Positions 51,501-64,000 of a DNA stretch of 64,000 bases are shown here, piece by piece. The notes under the pieces are model-generated. The model did not search any database, had not been told where the DNA came from, and saw only the letters and a program-made list of their open reading frames with translations. Source of the DNA: Pyrocephalus nanus (lineage: Eukaryota; Chordata; Aves; Passeriformes; Tyrannidae); the NCBI GenBank assembly GCA_038380795.1, contig CM076266.1, positions 11,120,001 to 11,184,000 of the forward strand, read 5' to 3'. Each line of letters starts with the position of its first letter. Positions within the stretch are counted from its first letter, which is position 1. Both the position numbers and the translations under genes were made by a program.

Positions 51501-54500
51501 ATTCTTGCATGGTAAAGATTAAACACTAACATATACAAATACATTATTGATGTTAATAATTACCTGAAATGCAGAAATAATTTTTCCACAAACCAAATGT
51601 TCATGTTGAACTCTGAGGCATCAGACATGGACACAAAAAAAAAAAAAAAAAATGGGTGTGAAAGAAATAAAGAAGCAATTAGGGTGAGAAACAGAATAAC
51701 AGAGAATTTATATAATTTTTTTCAAGATTCCCTGCACACTAATAACAAATTTCACTGGAGTAGAACTTAACCACAATGCAAATCAACCTTGCTAATAATG
51801 CACAGGCAGCAAGGTGGATATAACCTCTGAGGAGGCACCTGGGCTTCCTGAAGCCTCTAGGGAGTTTGGAAACATCTATTTCTCATTTTGTCTCCACAGA
51901 AGCTCACTTAGTTTCACTTCCTCTCCTCCTGCTTGCACCTTCCCATTCTGCCACATCCTTTTCTTAGAAGTAATAAAAATGGTTCCTGTACGAGTATGGA
52001 CAGTATCTAAATATGAGTTATATGTGTTTATATGGAGATTTAAAACCTCCATGTGTCACTATGATTTGTGGCCAAAGGCTGCAAAAATCACTGGCAAACA
52101 AGGAATGTCAAAAGAAGCAACAGGGAACAATATAAACACAAAGACAAAAAAGGGGAACAAGAAGTCTGAACTTTGTTTCATTTAGGGGCAAAGGAATAAG
52201 AAATCTCATAACAAAAATATTTAATGATAACAAAAGAAGTTTAGAACAGGTACACCATTAGTTTGTTTTTACTCTAGTGAGTAATCCATGGACAGAAAGG
52301 CACAAAACAAGCTTAGAAACTGGCAAACTAACTCAAAGTGGCTGGATGGAAAAAAATTGCGTGTTTGTTGTTGGAATTTTTTTCACACAAGGAGCAGTCT
52401 ATTCATCTAATTGCTGAATGCTACTGCTGACACTTTGTATTTCAGCAGAACTCTTAAATACAACTTTTCAATAGCTAACAAAATGACTAGGAACTACAAT
52501 AGGGAGAACAGTAAACTTTAACAGAGGTTTTCATTGATTGCAATCTCACATCAAGACATAAACGTACCTTTAGAAAGTGAGAGCTGAGATAAACTACGAA
52601 TTTTAAAGAACCATTATTTTGTGACCATTTTGTGCATGTCTTCTGAAATATCTAATAGTGTCTGCTACCCCAAGACAGGATAAGGGACCATGGGAGTACT
52701 GGTCTGATCACAAAACTTCCTATATGTGAATGCATGAGACACTGAATCAGAGTGAAACCTGGGATTTCTGCCTTTCCTAATTATTTCTGAAATTAGTAAG
52801 GCAATAATTTGCACAGTCTCTCAGTGCAGGTATGTGTTTGCAAGGTAGTATCATAACATCTATAAGCCTAACCTAAAAACTGTGTGAGAGTTTTTAATCC
52901 ACTGAATCAGCTGGCTGAAAGTGCATGCTCCCAACTGCTTCTTTGAGTCACTGCATTTTCCAGTGCCATGTGGGAGCAATCTGTCAGAGCAACCATGTCA
53001 TAAAAACACCACAAAGCCAGAGTCTGCCAGTTTGATAAAAGCTGCAATAGGATTGACTAACATGCTGACATAACAAACTTAATGTCACTTGAAGAGCTTA
53101 GGAAAAAGCAGAAGGTAGGCAACAAAGCCAGACAAAAGTAACTTTACTGAAGAGTAAAAGAATGTGTAACCCAGTCTTTAAAAAATATTATTGTTTTAGG
53201 CTGAGTGGCCATATTAATTCTTAATTTATTCTTCAATTTGGAGCTAAATAATTAGTTATTTGGACCCCATCTTTTGCTCTATTGGGTTTCTGCCTATGTC
53301 TGCATCACAAACATTGTTTCCAACTGCATGATACCAGCAGTGAAGAATGTAGGTGGCCTTAAGGAATGGTCAGCTATTACAAGTGCAAATGCTGGTGAAC
53401 ATCATTAGTGGTTCTGGATCACTACAGAATATCAGTCAGGCAGTGTATTCTTCTCTGATTTCTGGAGAGGTAGTGAGCTCTGCCACCCCAGAACGGACTG
53501 AAAAGCAACACAAATGACTTACTAGAAAGCAAACAAAATGGTAAAAGGAAAATGAAATGAAATAAAGCAAAGTGAGTGATCTTTTAAAAAAATGATACAG
53601 CCAAATTACTAAATCTTGTTCTCACATGAAACAGGATGGTCAATTTGTTTGGTCAAATTCAATAAATGTTAGAGCCTTACAAAGCTTCTGTGCAAAAGGA
53701 TTGGAGGTGACATGAAGGCAGGTAATAAAGTTACCCCAGAGTACAGATCAGTGGCAATTTAGCAATTAGCTCTGTCAGCAGGTCTGGAAGATCTGTAACA
53801 AATCATAAGTTTTTACTTAGCCAATGTAATAAAAGTATTTAACAGTGAAGAGAAAGTAACAGAAGCGATAAATGTGTTAAAGCACAGAATATTACCTTCT
53901 TATTACAATTACATGATCTGGAGAAAAAATGTGTCTTATGATATATGATATTCTTATTGAGACAGAATAATAATATTCTGGCAGGTTAAGAAATATTTGT
54001 CTTTTTGACTTTCCTCAACTCTCACAGATCATAACACTGTTGGTTTCAGGTTGGGAATTAAGTAGTTATTATGCAAACTGCACAAACATTAGACCGAGTG
54101 GAAATAGAAACAATTACTATAGGCTGAGAAATACAGCAGAATTATGAAGAACAGAGATAGAACAACAGGGGAGGGCAATTCTGATCACAAGAAATAAGTG
54201 CCAGCTCTTCATTATAAAAGTACAATTTAGCCGAGCAAGACAGAAAAGAAAGGAAGAGAGCTTGGTAATTACCATCCTGTAAGCCCAAATTTGTCAAGTA
54301 ATTTGATATATATAGCATAGCCAGAAGAGACCTAATATAATAAAGTCACAAAGAAGGGTATTCACATCTTCAAACTTTAGGCATCTAATTGAAGCATGGA
54401 AATGAACTATCCAAACACCTTACAAAGTTAATGGAAAAAGTAGTCATCTCCAGAGAGCAATCTGTAGCACTTGAATTAGGGGGCCTACCTTTTCCAATCG

Positions 54501-55720
54501 ACTATATAGGCCAGCTGAAGTTAGATGTGTGAATACCTCCTGAAGTGCCTTATTACAGCATATCCAGGAATACATCTAGGTGCAAGCTAAGGGCGTTGTA
54601 GGGCACCAATTATGTACTTTAACAGTACATGCACCACTTCTAACAAAGTGGTATTTATATGTAATAGTCACTGATTTCTCTCAGACTACCCTGAGGTTAT
54701 GCACAGCTGTAATGGAAAGATGGTTATATTCCAAGAAAAGTCGGGTTAAGACTCTGGCCAGCTTTTTCAGACAACACCTCTTCAGTGCAGCAGATGAGGC
54801 TATGGCAGAAGTGAAGGGGGAAGCTCCACCTTTGGGATGTTTAAAAATGAACTGGGCTACAGGGTAGGAAAATCTTGTACTGGGCAGAAGCTGAGAGAAC
54901 TGTATGATCCAAACTCATCTCTGAACTTGCACAGCTATAGACATCTCACACTTCTTTCAGGAAAATAGAAACCAGAAAAGGACTCAAGTTTTTACTTTTG
55001 TCAATGTATTACTTGTCCTTACAGAACAAGCAAACACAAAAAAAGAAGGAATATAAAGAAAAAGTATTAATATATAGGAAGAGGATTAAGAGGAAAGTGG
55101 CAAATACCAGTATTGCAAAGCTCATGAGTAATACCTGTTGTGGCAGACTCGCCTAGCACAAAAATAATCAGCCTCATTTAGCTAGTAAAATATCACTGTT
55201 TGCTCTCATCGTTCTCTCTCCTCGCTTCTTCAGCCAATCTAGCTCAGTTTAGCAGCAAAAATCCACAAAAATTTCCAGTGTGTTTTAAATCACTGAGATA
55301 ATAAATAATAGATATATAAGAACCCAAATTGTTACAAAATAATTTGACGTAGCTCTTACCAGTGAGCCTGAAGTGATGGCTTTAGCAGTCTCACGAGACT
55401 TAAACAGCTGAATCACATAAGCACTCAGGAGTGAGCAATTGCTTACCTGCTCCAATTTGATTTGAACCTGATCTAAAGGTGTAAGTAGCACAATTGGCTT
55501 TAAGTGCATGCAGCAATATCCATCACTCTTTTCGCTTCTTGAAGGGTTAATTCCAACAGCAGAGGTGCATAAAAAAAGAAATAAGCCTTCTTTTTTCAGC
55601 TACTTGAATTTGTAGAAAAATATTAATGGAAATAAAATCTGTCTGAATTAATAAAATAATTCTAATTAGAATGTATTGTGTTTGGGCTATCAAAAAAACT
55701 CACCTTCCTTTCTCAGTCTT
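45515..55720. other. AT-rich non-coding DNA, no gene recognised
   Basis: No gene, RNA or classified repeat is supported across about 10 kb. Simple tracts are an (AT)n run at 49490-49504, A19 at 50948-50966 and A18 at 51635-51652. The frames at 51814-52185 and 54580-54867 are the longest but show no domain, no good splice context and no repeat identity that I can name. Confidence 0.6.
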
Positions 55721-55722
55721 TT

Positions 55723-55784
<62 letters not shown>
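55721..55784. repeat. (TTTC)16 tetranucleotide microsatellite
   Basis: Sixteen perfect TTTC units, with a short T/C-rich lead-in from about 55701. It runs directly into TTTTCAG ending at 55791. All apparent frames encode SFFL-type repeats and are not genes. Confidence 0.97.
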
Positions 55785-55786
<2 letters not shown>

Positions 55787-55791
55787 TTCAG

Positions 55792-58700
55792 TTGTTATCT
55801 TTCAGGAATTTGCTCTTTTCTATTATGCATTAACAGGAAGTTTTTCTTATTCATATTATACTTTGGGGATTCGTGATACAGTAGTAAGTGATTTTGTCTT
55901 TGTACAGAGAACCATTGTAGGAAATGAGATTGCCATATCCATGTTCAGTGAAGGCTGATTTTTCATGACAAATTCAACTTGTATGTCTTGTTTTAACGGT
56001 TTACTTATTGTTCTCTTGAAAAGAGGATGAACAGCTTGTGTGGGAGTCCTTAAGTGCTTGCCACTGCCTATCAGTGACTGCAGGTTAATTGTCTATTCTG
56101 TTTCATATGGTTTTGTGGGTAATGAAGGTGCTCAGTACTTAGCCCTTTCAGACTTGAGGTTTTATCCTAATTGACTTTTTGCTACTTTCAGCATGTAGTC
56201 TTAAAATCCATCTGCAATGCTGTTCACCAGGCTTACCCCTTAACTCAACATGGCTGGAATGGAGGATTCCATGGCAAACAGTCAGGATACAGCTATTTTC
56301 TTTTGTACTTGTGGAGACAATGGGTGCATCCCTCACCAGGAATGTTCATCAAACATCAGCTGTTCCTCGGTTTACTGATTGTGGTCCTCAGCCAGGCTTA
56401 ACTGGCACCTTCTCTTTGATTACCCACGGCTGATGGGGTGTCCAACAAGCAGTGTGCCGTCTCCTTACCTGCTTTCCCAGGAAGCTGAGAGTGAGCTAAC
56501 CCTGCTGTGCTATTATTCCAGCTGGAGCTGTTCTGACTGTGCCCTGCTCATAACTACTTTGGGAAGTGGGAAATGGTATGTTCCTGCACATCAGTGCTGC
56601 AGTACCACCTCTGGCTTTTCCTTCAGACTGCCACCCCAGCCTGACAGCAAACTATAATTTCTGAGCAGGAACAGGAACAATCTTCTAACTCTTTACAATT
56701 AGCTTTAGGAATATTTGAAAAAAGGAAAGTAACACTAGCAAATGACTTTACTTTTGTGTAGTACTACTCATACAACCACATGCCTCTAAAGCCCACAGTT
56801 TCCAGTACCCTCCCTCAGATGCAGCAGTATGCTTTACACCCAGGTGAGGCAGATGGGGGTGATGGTCCTCCCTTTCTTAATTTCTGACTGTATAAGTGGG
56901 GTGGGAGTGGCATAGCAGTGATCAGAGAAGCAGTGAGACTGGTGGGGAGAAAAAAACATTACCAGGGAGAAGACCCAGGACCTGCTGGAGAGCAAGATCT
57001 GCAGTAAACTTCTTCTTGATTCCCCTTATTAATATATAGCCCACATTTCTCAGCAACAAAAGTTTTTCAGATAACCTATATGTCAAGTATAGGAGAACTC
57101 AGAACTTTTAGCAACGTATATGTACCTAGGAATTGTTTTAAAAGGCTGCTTAACCAGAGTGTGTTTCAAGACATATCAAAGCATCAACATGAGAGACCCT
57201 AAGCTGGTGTAGTGTCACTTGTACCAGCCAACTATGTTATTTCATTATTTCTGAATTCTAATAATGCTCATCTCTTCTTTCACACAGTGCTTCTGTGCAG
57301 TATATCCTTTATGATTTGACATCTCCGAAGGCATTAACACTCTTTAGGGAATGTGAATCAAACAACAAATTCTCTTTGTGCATATTCACTTCTTGTGCTT
57401 TTATTTTAGCTCAGTCCTATCAGAACAGAACCTAAGAAAGGATGTCTAGAAAGGGCAATTTCCCAACAGTTATTACACTATAGGAAAATTTCTCTCGTTG
57501 TGAGGCTGTCTGAAAAATTCTGAAGATTGTTTCTACCTAGGAATAACAACTATATTTCACATAAATGATTAGAAATGGCTCTGAGGACTCTTGATAAATA
57601 ATAATAAAAAGCCCTCCCCCTCACTGCTTCACACTGAAATATCAAATATAGAGAATGGTTGCTAAACCTTAATAATTACTATCTTGTAATCATTATGTTA
57701 TTCTATAGATAGCCAGTATCCTCTTAAAATAAAACTGTTTTGTGTTGCGATTCCAAAAATGAATAGCCTGAAGGGTGTTTTCCTATTTATTTATGATAGC
57801 TCAAACTAGAGAATTGATATATTTGTGTCATTTATAAGCATTACAATTGTTTTTCTAGGGCAGAATTATTCCTATAAGCCATTGCATCTAATTTCCCTTC
57901 CTTCTTCCATCTTAATCTTGGGTTTATTTTGAGCTGGTGAGTTTATTGCAGATCCTTTTAGAAGTTCTGTTAAAGGTTTATTTCTCTATGTGACTCCTCA
58001 TTCATTTCTTATTCTGCTTCTGAAACTTAATTAACTCTGTAATCCTCCTGCTGCTTCCTTCTGCCACTCCTAGGCCAGCTTTAAATGAATATGGGTGCAG
58101 TGTAACAAGTTAGTTGGAAAACGCACAGAAGTTTCTTCTTCACAATGCCAAGTCATTGGGTCATTTCAGCCTTTTAATGATGCCATGGGAACAGTAGGTT
58201 TTACTCTTTTCTCTGGTGGTCCTGTGTAAGCTTTGTAGCTCCTGGGTGTGCATTGCTGAAGGAAATTAAGTTCTAGACTTGTGCTATCCTTTTCCATGGG
58301 TTGGCAATGGATAGGTACCAAGAGCTCCCAGGAAGGACCCTTCTTGCTGAAATTAGGAAAGTGTGGAGCTAGATGTCTCCTGTGTCTCTCCCAGAGCAAG
58401 GGGCTAAAGCTGATGGGCACATATTCACTGCCCCAGAAGAACAGCAGGATATCAAAACTCGATCAGTGGCAGATTTTTAATCACTCTTCTGGGATTTAAA
58501 AAGCGCTGGACAAATACTGTATTTTCTCCCTAAAACCAGTATAGATGGATCAGTGAATGATAGACTTGTTCAGTATTTAGAGGATATAGCTATTTTTGCA
58601 AAGTTAGCGTATGCTGAGATATTAAAAAAGGTCTTCCAGACAATGCTCGGGGTCCCACTGCCCAGCTCCTCTCGACTGGGGCAGGTCCTTGCAAGCCAGT

Positions 58701-60179
58701 GCCTCACTTCCAGCAGCCCTGCTCTGTTAGTAAAGCAGACGATAGCTTCAGATGCAACATTTGATACAAACGCGTGGCCAGCCCAAGGTCACTGGCCGTT
58801 TGCCAGCGTAGGCTTGAGCTGGGGAAATCTTGGGCTTGCCTGCTGTGGTTGCAATTAAAGAGCAGCACTGGGTCCAGATCACTCCTGTCTAACGAGTGCA
58901 TGGGTGTCAGAACTGCTCTGGCAGAGGCATTGTATTTTATTCCCTTACACCCTCAGCTTTCTTCAATAAGAGTAAGAAACATCACACCGGAATTTTATTT
59001 TGAGGGACATGCTGTGATACACACATATATTAACAGTGCCACAGACTGAAAGCTTCATGTCGAGGTGAACAATCCTTTAAAGCATTTGGCAGCAATAACA
59101 AGTACCTCAAGGTTATGCCCTATCTCTTTTTTCTCTTTATGTCATCTGTAACAACTGTGGACTCTGACATTTACTTAATTAAATTTGCCCACACTATCTG
59201 ACTTAGTTGTGCAATTCCTCTTGAGGACGTAATTTTTGAAGGTAGTAAGCAAGAAGAATGGTTAACCTTGATGAGTCGGTTTTCCATAGTAGTGTGTTAT
59301 TCAAGCAAAAATTTAGGAGCTTTCATCTATTGCATAAATAATAAACCTCCGGACAGTGCATAGACATGAAATACTTTAAGAAGCATAACATCTTTGAGTA
59401 CAGACATCAGAACAAAATGAAATTATGACACGACTGAAACTGCTGCTGTGCTACATCTACAAGTCTCTGCCTTTGATTCCTAGAGCTGCCTTGCAGAAAT
59501 GCTACAGACACCCTTTAGTCTGTCTCTGGGCATCTTGAGCAGGCTTGGTGTGCTACCTGAGCTGTGTGGGGCTATATAGGGCATATATGCACTGAAGATG
59601 AGCCTCCAGTTGAGCTTGCAAGCTCATAGTCTTTGTGGTGAGACTGATGGGGTTTTGGCCTTGGAGTCAGATCTGACAGAAAACACAGAAAGAGATTTTG
59701 AAGTGATCCTTATTTTACCTCAGCATCTATTTTGTCTCATTACCTGAGGTTGTATGTATTCCTTGTTTCAATTAAATAGATAATAATGGTAATAATAATA
59801 AAAGTAGATGCCATAAATTACACTAGCTATTCTCACAATACAGTGATATTGCAAATTCATTTCAGGGAACAGAAACTTGTTATAATTTAAAACTCGAAAA
59901 TATCCCTCTTTAAAACTTGGATATACAGAATGAAGTCAGTCATGGCACTAGCAGTTAGTGGTAGACAATTTTCACTTGTACTTTACTCTTACCATCCTTG
60001 AAGAACCGGGGTTTGATATTCACAGTTTTATGTCTTGGGAAGGGAGGGATGTCATGGCACAAGCAGTAATTTGTCAACATCTGTATGGATAGAGAGTGAA
60101 GCACAGGGCCAGATTTGGTCCAGCCTAACATGTAGTGCAGCACACCTGGGAAGTGGTTGTAAATCAGGTAGTCTTTGGC
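55792..60179. other. Non-coding DNA with two locally GC-richer patches
   Basis: 56200-56660 and 58150-58960 are richer in G and C than the rest of the window and hold several overlapping short frames on both strands. I recognise no domain or repeat family in them. An (AAT)n run lies at 59780-59804. Confidence 0.55.
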
Positions 60180-60289
60180 CCCTGAAAGCTAGCTGTAAAA
60201 TCAGACGCAGATGATAAGATTTGTGTCACATCACATTGTAAATTTAAAACCAACCTATAAGAATTTTCCTTTAATCAGTGCATGCCAGC

Positions 60290-60560
60290 TAAATGTATGC
60301 AGACAAGCAGTCATTCTAAGTCTGAGATTAGGCAGATTGATACCAGCTGTCTGACAAATCTCTAGCACTAGATAAAGCTGGAAGTGGAGGGGAGAGAGTT
60401 ATAAATTGCATGCACCCATTAATGCACTCATTTAAACATGCAATTTAAATGCTAATTGATGTTAATTCAGCCCAGCACTAGTGCTGTTGTGTTCAGCTGT
60501 TAGTCATACGCTGTAACATGGCTGAAGGAATAGCAGTAAGGGGCTTGGCAGGATAGTATA
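60290..60560. promoter_or_regulatory. Candidate conserved non-coding element
   Basis: The block contains a close cluster of AT-hook, POU and homeodomain-like words: TTAATG at about 60418, CATGCAATTTAAATGC at about 60438, CTAATTGATGTTAATT at 60452-60467, and the perfect 12-bp palindrome AGCACTAGTGCT at 60474-60485. Repeats and homopolymers are absent and base composition is more balanced than the flanks. This is the typical look of vertebrate developmental enhancers in gene deserts. No alignment was available, so the call is inference. Confidence 0.3.
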
Positions 60561-61170
60561 GATAAAGTCAGGGATCAATTCAATGCATGGTACGTTTGTT
60601 TCACTTCATTTATTGTTATACCTTCTGGGTAATTAGAACTAGCTGAATATGGGCAAGAAAATGAATTGTGACCATTCTGCCACTGCATGCTGACCACTCA
60701 TCTAATGAATTACATTTTTCATCTTTTACATTGCCTGAAATCATTTTGTGTCTCAAAAGATCTTGATGTTCTTTATTAAAACGCTCAAACTTAATGACAG
60801 AAACAGCTAAGAACTCTCAAGGAAAACAAAATATTTTCTTTTGATCCAAATGGAATGCTCTGTTTAATTTTTTAAAAAAAATTGCCTTATTTTATTTTAG
60901 TCTTTTAGATGAGGGAAAAAGATCAGCTCATAAATATTTCTGTGCAAAAAATGTTAGTCATGACACTGAAAAACAGTTGTTTATTAAGATGTCTATACTT
61001 AAGTAAACCCCTTATATTAACTTAAAGTGAAAATTTCACTCTGTGATTACACTTTTCAAGTGCATTTGCAATCATATGGTAAATTTAATAAATACTCTAA
61101 ATGTGTAGTGAAATGTTGCTAATCCAGCTGCCACTGTTCAGTTCCTGTTACTTAAAAAGTTATTAATAGT

Positions 61171-61184
61171 AAAAAAAAAAAAAA
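61171..61184. repeat. A14 homopolymer
   Basis: A plain adenine run with no associated retrotransposed sequence that I can recognise. Confidence 0.9.
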
Positions 61185-61380
61185 GGTTACAAAATGCAAA
61201 TGCTTGTGGCTGATAAATTTTCTGGGCTAACTTGTTCTCAGTGATCAGTCTGGCCTGCTTTCTTTTTAATATAAGAGGTTAAATGCAATGATGGAGGTGG
61301 TAGAATTTTTATTGAGCAGCCATAGTGCAGATTTGGCTCATGATGTGTGTTAATATCATCTCCATACGCCATAAACCTGC

Positions 61381-61450
61381 TGGGTCAAATTCTGGGCTCT
61401 GTGCCAGCTGCTGCGCTCAGTTACACTGCTGTGAACCTGTGGAAATGATG
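61381..61450. repeat. Possible fragment of an old sauropsid palindromic repeat
   Basis: The stretch reads 'ggtcaaattctgggctctg', then 'ctcagttacactgctgtgaacctgtgg'. It resembles one arm of an interspersed sequence frequent in turtles and crocodilians, in which 'aaattctg.cctcagttacactggtgtaaatctgga' is followed by its reverse complement. Only one arm is visible here, and I cannot name the family. Confidence 0.25.
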
Positions 61451-63015
61451 TAGTTTCAGGGGTGAAACAAGGGGCAAAATGTTGCCCGGTTTGCTGAAGC
61501 CTTATAAAAACTGGAAGTGATGGAAGGCCCAATTCCTTGCTGTTTGCACCTAGGAAAAGTAAGTGTAAAATGCTAACAGATTGACTGCTGTGGCTGGATC
61601 ATTTGAAACAGTGATATAAAGCTGCTGTCGGGAGGATGCAGGCACTGCAGTGTGTAACTTCCCATGAAGGGCTTGATTTGAGCCCGTCGTGTGAACAGAC
61701 TCTTAAGCGCTCAAGTGACTTTTGATAAGGACACAATTCATGTAAAGCTGAAGATTTTAAAAAATGACAAAGTAGGCTTCTAGGGAACTTCATATGGGAA
61801 TGATTCTGGGATTTAAGAAGTGATGTATATAGGCCCATTGCAGGAGAAATTGAAGAGGGGAACTGTAAACAGAAGGAACAGAAAACAATGGCATCCCTGT
61901 GTAGTTATCCAAAATTATATATTTAATTCATTATCTGCTTTTGAAATATCATGGTCTCTGCAATTTGTTTGCTATGATGCAGTGATGTTATAGATCCAAC
62001 ATCTAAACTAACTCTTTACTACTGAATGACAGTATAATTTCAAATGATTTTTTTAAGGTACATTGCTGAGTTCATTTTTTTATTTTATTTTTTTCCTTCA
62101 GGAAGGTTGAGAGGAATGGTAAGTTGGGAGGGATTTGTTTGAAGGTGAAGGGGATATGAGACTTTAAATTGCTTGGCTTATTGGTAGTGGTTTATCTTAA
62201 ATTGTGCTGCTGCACTGTATTTTTAAATTATGTCAAGGGCACCTAGACCATATGGAATGAAAGGAAAATAATGATTTAAGAGTGTATCTATCTATTTCAA
62301 GAACATTCTCATGATGTGTCAGCAGAACCACATGGTCTACAGTATCCAAGAGAGATGATAGGTCTAAAATAGCCAGTTTGAAGTGATGGTTAAAGCTGTC
62401 ACATGTGTCTACAGTCAGGCACCTAAATCCAGCTCCAAAAGCTTGTGAAAGGAACGTCTAGTCCTTGCTGCTTTGTGACTACTCAGCACCTCTAGTGCTA
62501 TTCTGATATTAAAAAAGGATTTCAGTGATACTGAAGGTTTCACCAGGAAGTAAAACTTTTGGTCTTGTCATGCATTTAAAAATAAATGTACCCTAACCTG
62601 GAGTTACTGGTTGTTTTATCAGAGTACCCTTGTAAATTTTTCTCAACAACAGGAGATTATGAAAAGCTCATAACTATTGTGATTAGTGATATAAAAAAAG
62701 GAATGTTTCAGACATAGTTTTGTAACTGATTCTTGGGAATATGAATCTGGATTGGATGGTATAATAGATGCCTTTATATGTTTTAATTTATGTATGAAAC
62801 TAAGAGAACAGTTATGCAGTATTTACTGACTCTTGGAAGTAAACTGGTACATTAAATGGCTCCTGTTACTTTCCCTCCTTAAACAGTGGCTTTTTCAGAT
62901 GCATTGTTTTAAACAGGTAAATAATAGAATATTTATATTTCTATAATAATAGAAATTATTTTCTGAAATCTGTCTAGAATTATGTACCTTGATTTATCTG
63001 AGCTTACTCTTTTAG
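61451..63015. other. AT-rich non-coding DNA, no gene recognised
   Basis: Nothing identifiable. A 'caggcacctaaatcc' word at about 62416 is reminiscent of another old sauropsid repeat but is too short to call. Confidence 0.55.
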
Positions 63016-63050
63016 TTATATATCTATATATATACACACACACACACACT
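63016..63050. repeat. Compound (TA)n-(CA)n microsatellite
   Basis: TATATATCTATATATATA is followed by nine CA units. Short and ordinary. Confidence 0.93.
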
Positions 63051-64000
63051 CAAGGAACTCTTCTAAATGTGTCTCACAGCAGTAGTGAAATGGCTCTCTG
63101 TGTCATAGCTCCCACAGAGAGGAGCTCCACAGTAGTCATTAGTAGTACAGGAAACCTCAAAGGTGGCAACTGAGACTTGAGCCTTCCCTGCAAGAGGAAA
63201 TCAAAGCTCAGTGGCTCTACCACTGCTGGCTATTTCAGCAAAAAGCAGGCAGCTTTAAAAATGATCAGAAAGGCATAGAAATGGCAAGATAAGTGGTAGT
63301 GAACCATCTATGTAGAAGATATAATTTCTGACCCAGGAGCTGGGCAATGAGTTTGACCTATACAGGAATGTGTTTTTTTCCCAGTCTTCATTTTTCTTAT
63401 GATTTTCTTAGGGAACCCTACCTGCAGGAAAATAGAGAGGATAATGCAACTAAAACTGAGATCTCAAATGCAGGTGGGTGTGGACTTGGCCGTAGGTGCA
63501 GAGTTGTGAAATTAGGTGCTATGAAACCAAAGGAACTGTCTTTCTTGTAATCTTATGCATCATTAATGCTCCTTTCCTAATTCTGTCTGGAAGTCACACA
63601 CTATCTGCGGCAGATTCTTCTTCCTAAGCAAGTTCTTAACGACCATCAGTAGCTGTTGAACTCAGTGGGTGAAAGCTGACACACTCTACAGAAGTCAACG
63701 AATCTATCTCATTCTTCCTGTAGCATTTTGCTAAAACCCTCTGGATTTCTGTGGGGAATCTGCATACTATTTATCGTACTGAAAACCAAACAATGGCTAA
63801 AAATGTTCTAAGCAGAAGCTCAGAAGAAGCTGATATAGATTGAGGGTAGCCTCCTTAACAGGTCAGGGAAACCATAGGATAGATTTGTTTTCCAGGAGAA
63901 GGGCTGAGATTTCAGATAGAGGCAAGTGGTTCTTTTTGTGGCTCTTGACTCTTCTTAGACAACACATTTTGTAGTGCCACAAAATAAATAGTTTTAATTT
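63051..64000. other. Non-coding DNA, no gene recognised
   Basis: The end of the window has no supported coding frame or repeat. Confidence 0.6.

Noticed and set aside
50948..51652. A19 and A18 tracts as possible tails of processed pseudogenes
   Set aside because: No recognisable cDNA-like sequence or target-site duplication precedes either tract.
54580..54867. 95-codon plus-strand frame in a locally less AT-rich stretch
   Set aside because: I recognise no domain or repeat family. The length is not exceptional for 64 kb of random frames.
55285..55509. Minus-strand open frame with two donor-like GGTAAG sites (near 55455 and 55358)
   Set aside because: There is no recognisable protein, no matching acceptor that I could defend, and no partner exon.
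56192..56575. Possible exon: a good acceptor (ctaattgac...ctactttcag, AG ending 56191) and a GTATGT donor after 56575
   Set aside because: No single frame stays open across it and no protein family is recognisable. Chance splice-like motifs are common at this scale.
62411..62432. Word 'caggcacctaaatcc', similar to part of an old sauropsid palindromic repeat
   Set aside because: Too short to distinguish from chance, and the flanks do not extend the match.

Overview
The window looks like avian (bird) nuclear DNA from a gene-poor, AT-rich intergenic or long-intron region. The main evidence is at least eight pieces of chicken-repeat-1 (CR1) LINE retrotransposon of different ages, with the CR1 3' end and its ATTCTATG-type terminal octamers, plus one LTR fragment of a type common in bird genomes. 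I find no intact protein-coding gene, no tRNA, rRNA or snRNA, and no CRISPR or bacterial-type feature. Almost all open frames are short chance frames, microsatellite read-through, or pieces of retrotransposon.

Layout. 1-1090 is a nest of old repeats: a plus-strand CR1 3' piece, an antisense CR1, then a truncated ERVL-like LTR. 1091-7860 is unannotated AT-rich DNA. 7861-10012 holds the best-preserved element, an antisense CR1 of about 2.15 kb with a recognisable but broken ORF2 (end of endonuclease, linker, reverse transcriptase, 3' UTR). 10013-13040 is AT-rich and rich in homeodomain-like motifs. 13040-13966 is a sense CR1 piece lacking both ends. 14717-14860 is a (TATCC)n microsatellite with 20 perfect copies. 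20405-20870 is a strongly decayed gag-like reading frame resembling Ty3/gypsy retrotransposon gag, with weaker traces of nucleocapsid and protease just downstream. 28968-29058 is a tiny CR1 3' end next to a pair of POU octamers. 32470-32720 (minus) and 34140-34525 (plus) are further CR1 pieces. 43031-43480 is a pyrimidine tract fused to an internally deleted antisense CR1. 45163-45514 has a short tandem duplication and a G/T-rich tract. 55721-55784 is a (TTTC)16 microsatellite leading straight into a splice-acceptor-like CAG. 60180-61700 has the look of conserved non-coding DNA, with dense homeodomain and POU-like sites.

Function. Nothing here forms a working gene set. The window is best read as a gene desert in which dead retroelements of several ages are interleaved with stretches that may hold distal enhancers. 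The observation most worth following is the gypsy-like gag relic near 20.4-20.9 kb, because recognisable gypsy elements are rare in birds. The candidate regulatory blocks are inferences from motif content and need a cross-species alignment.
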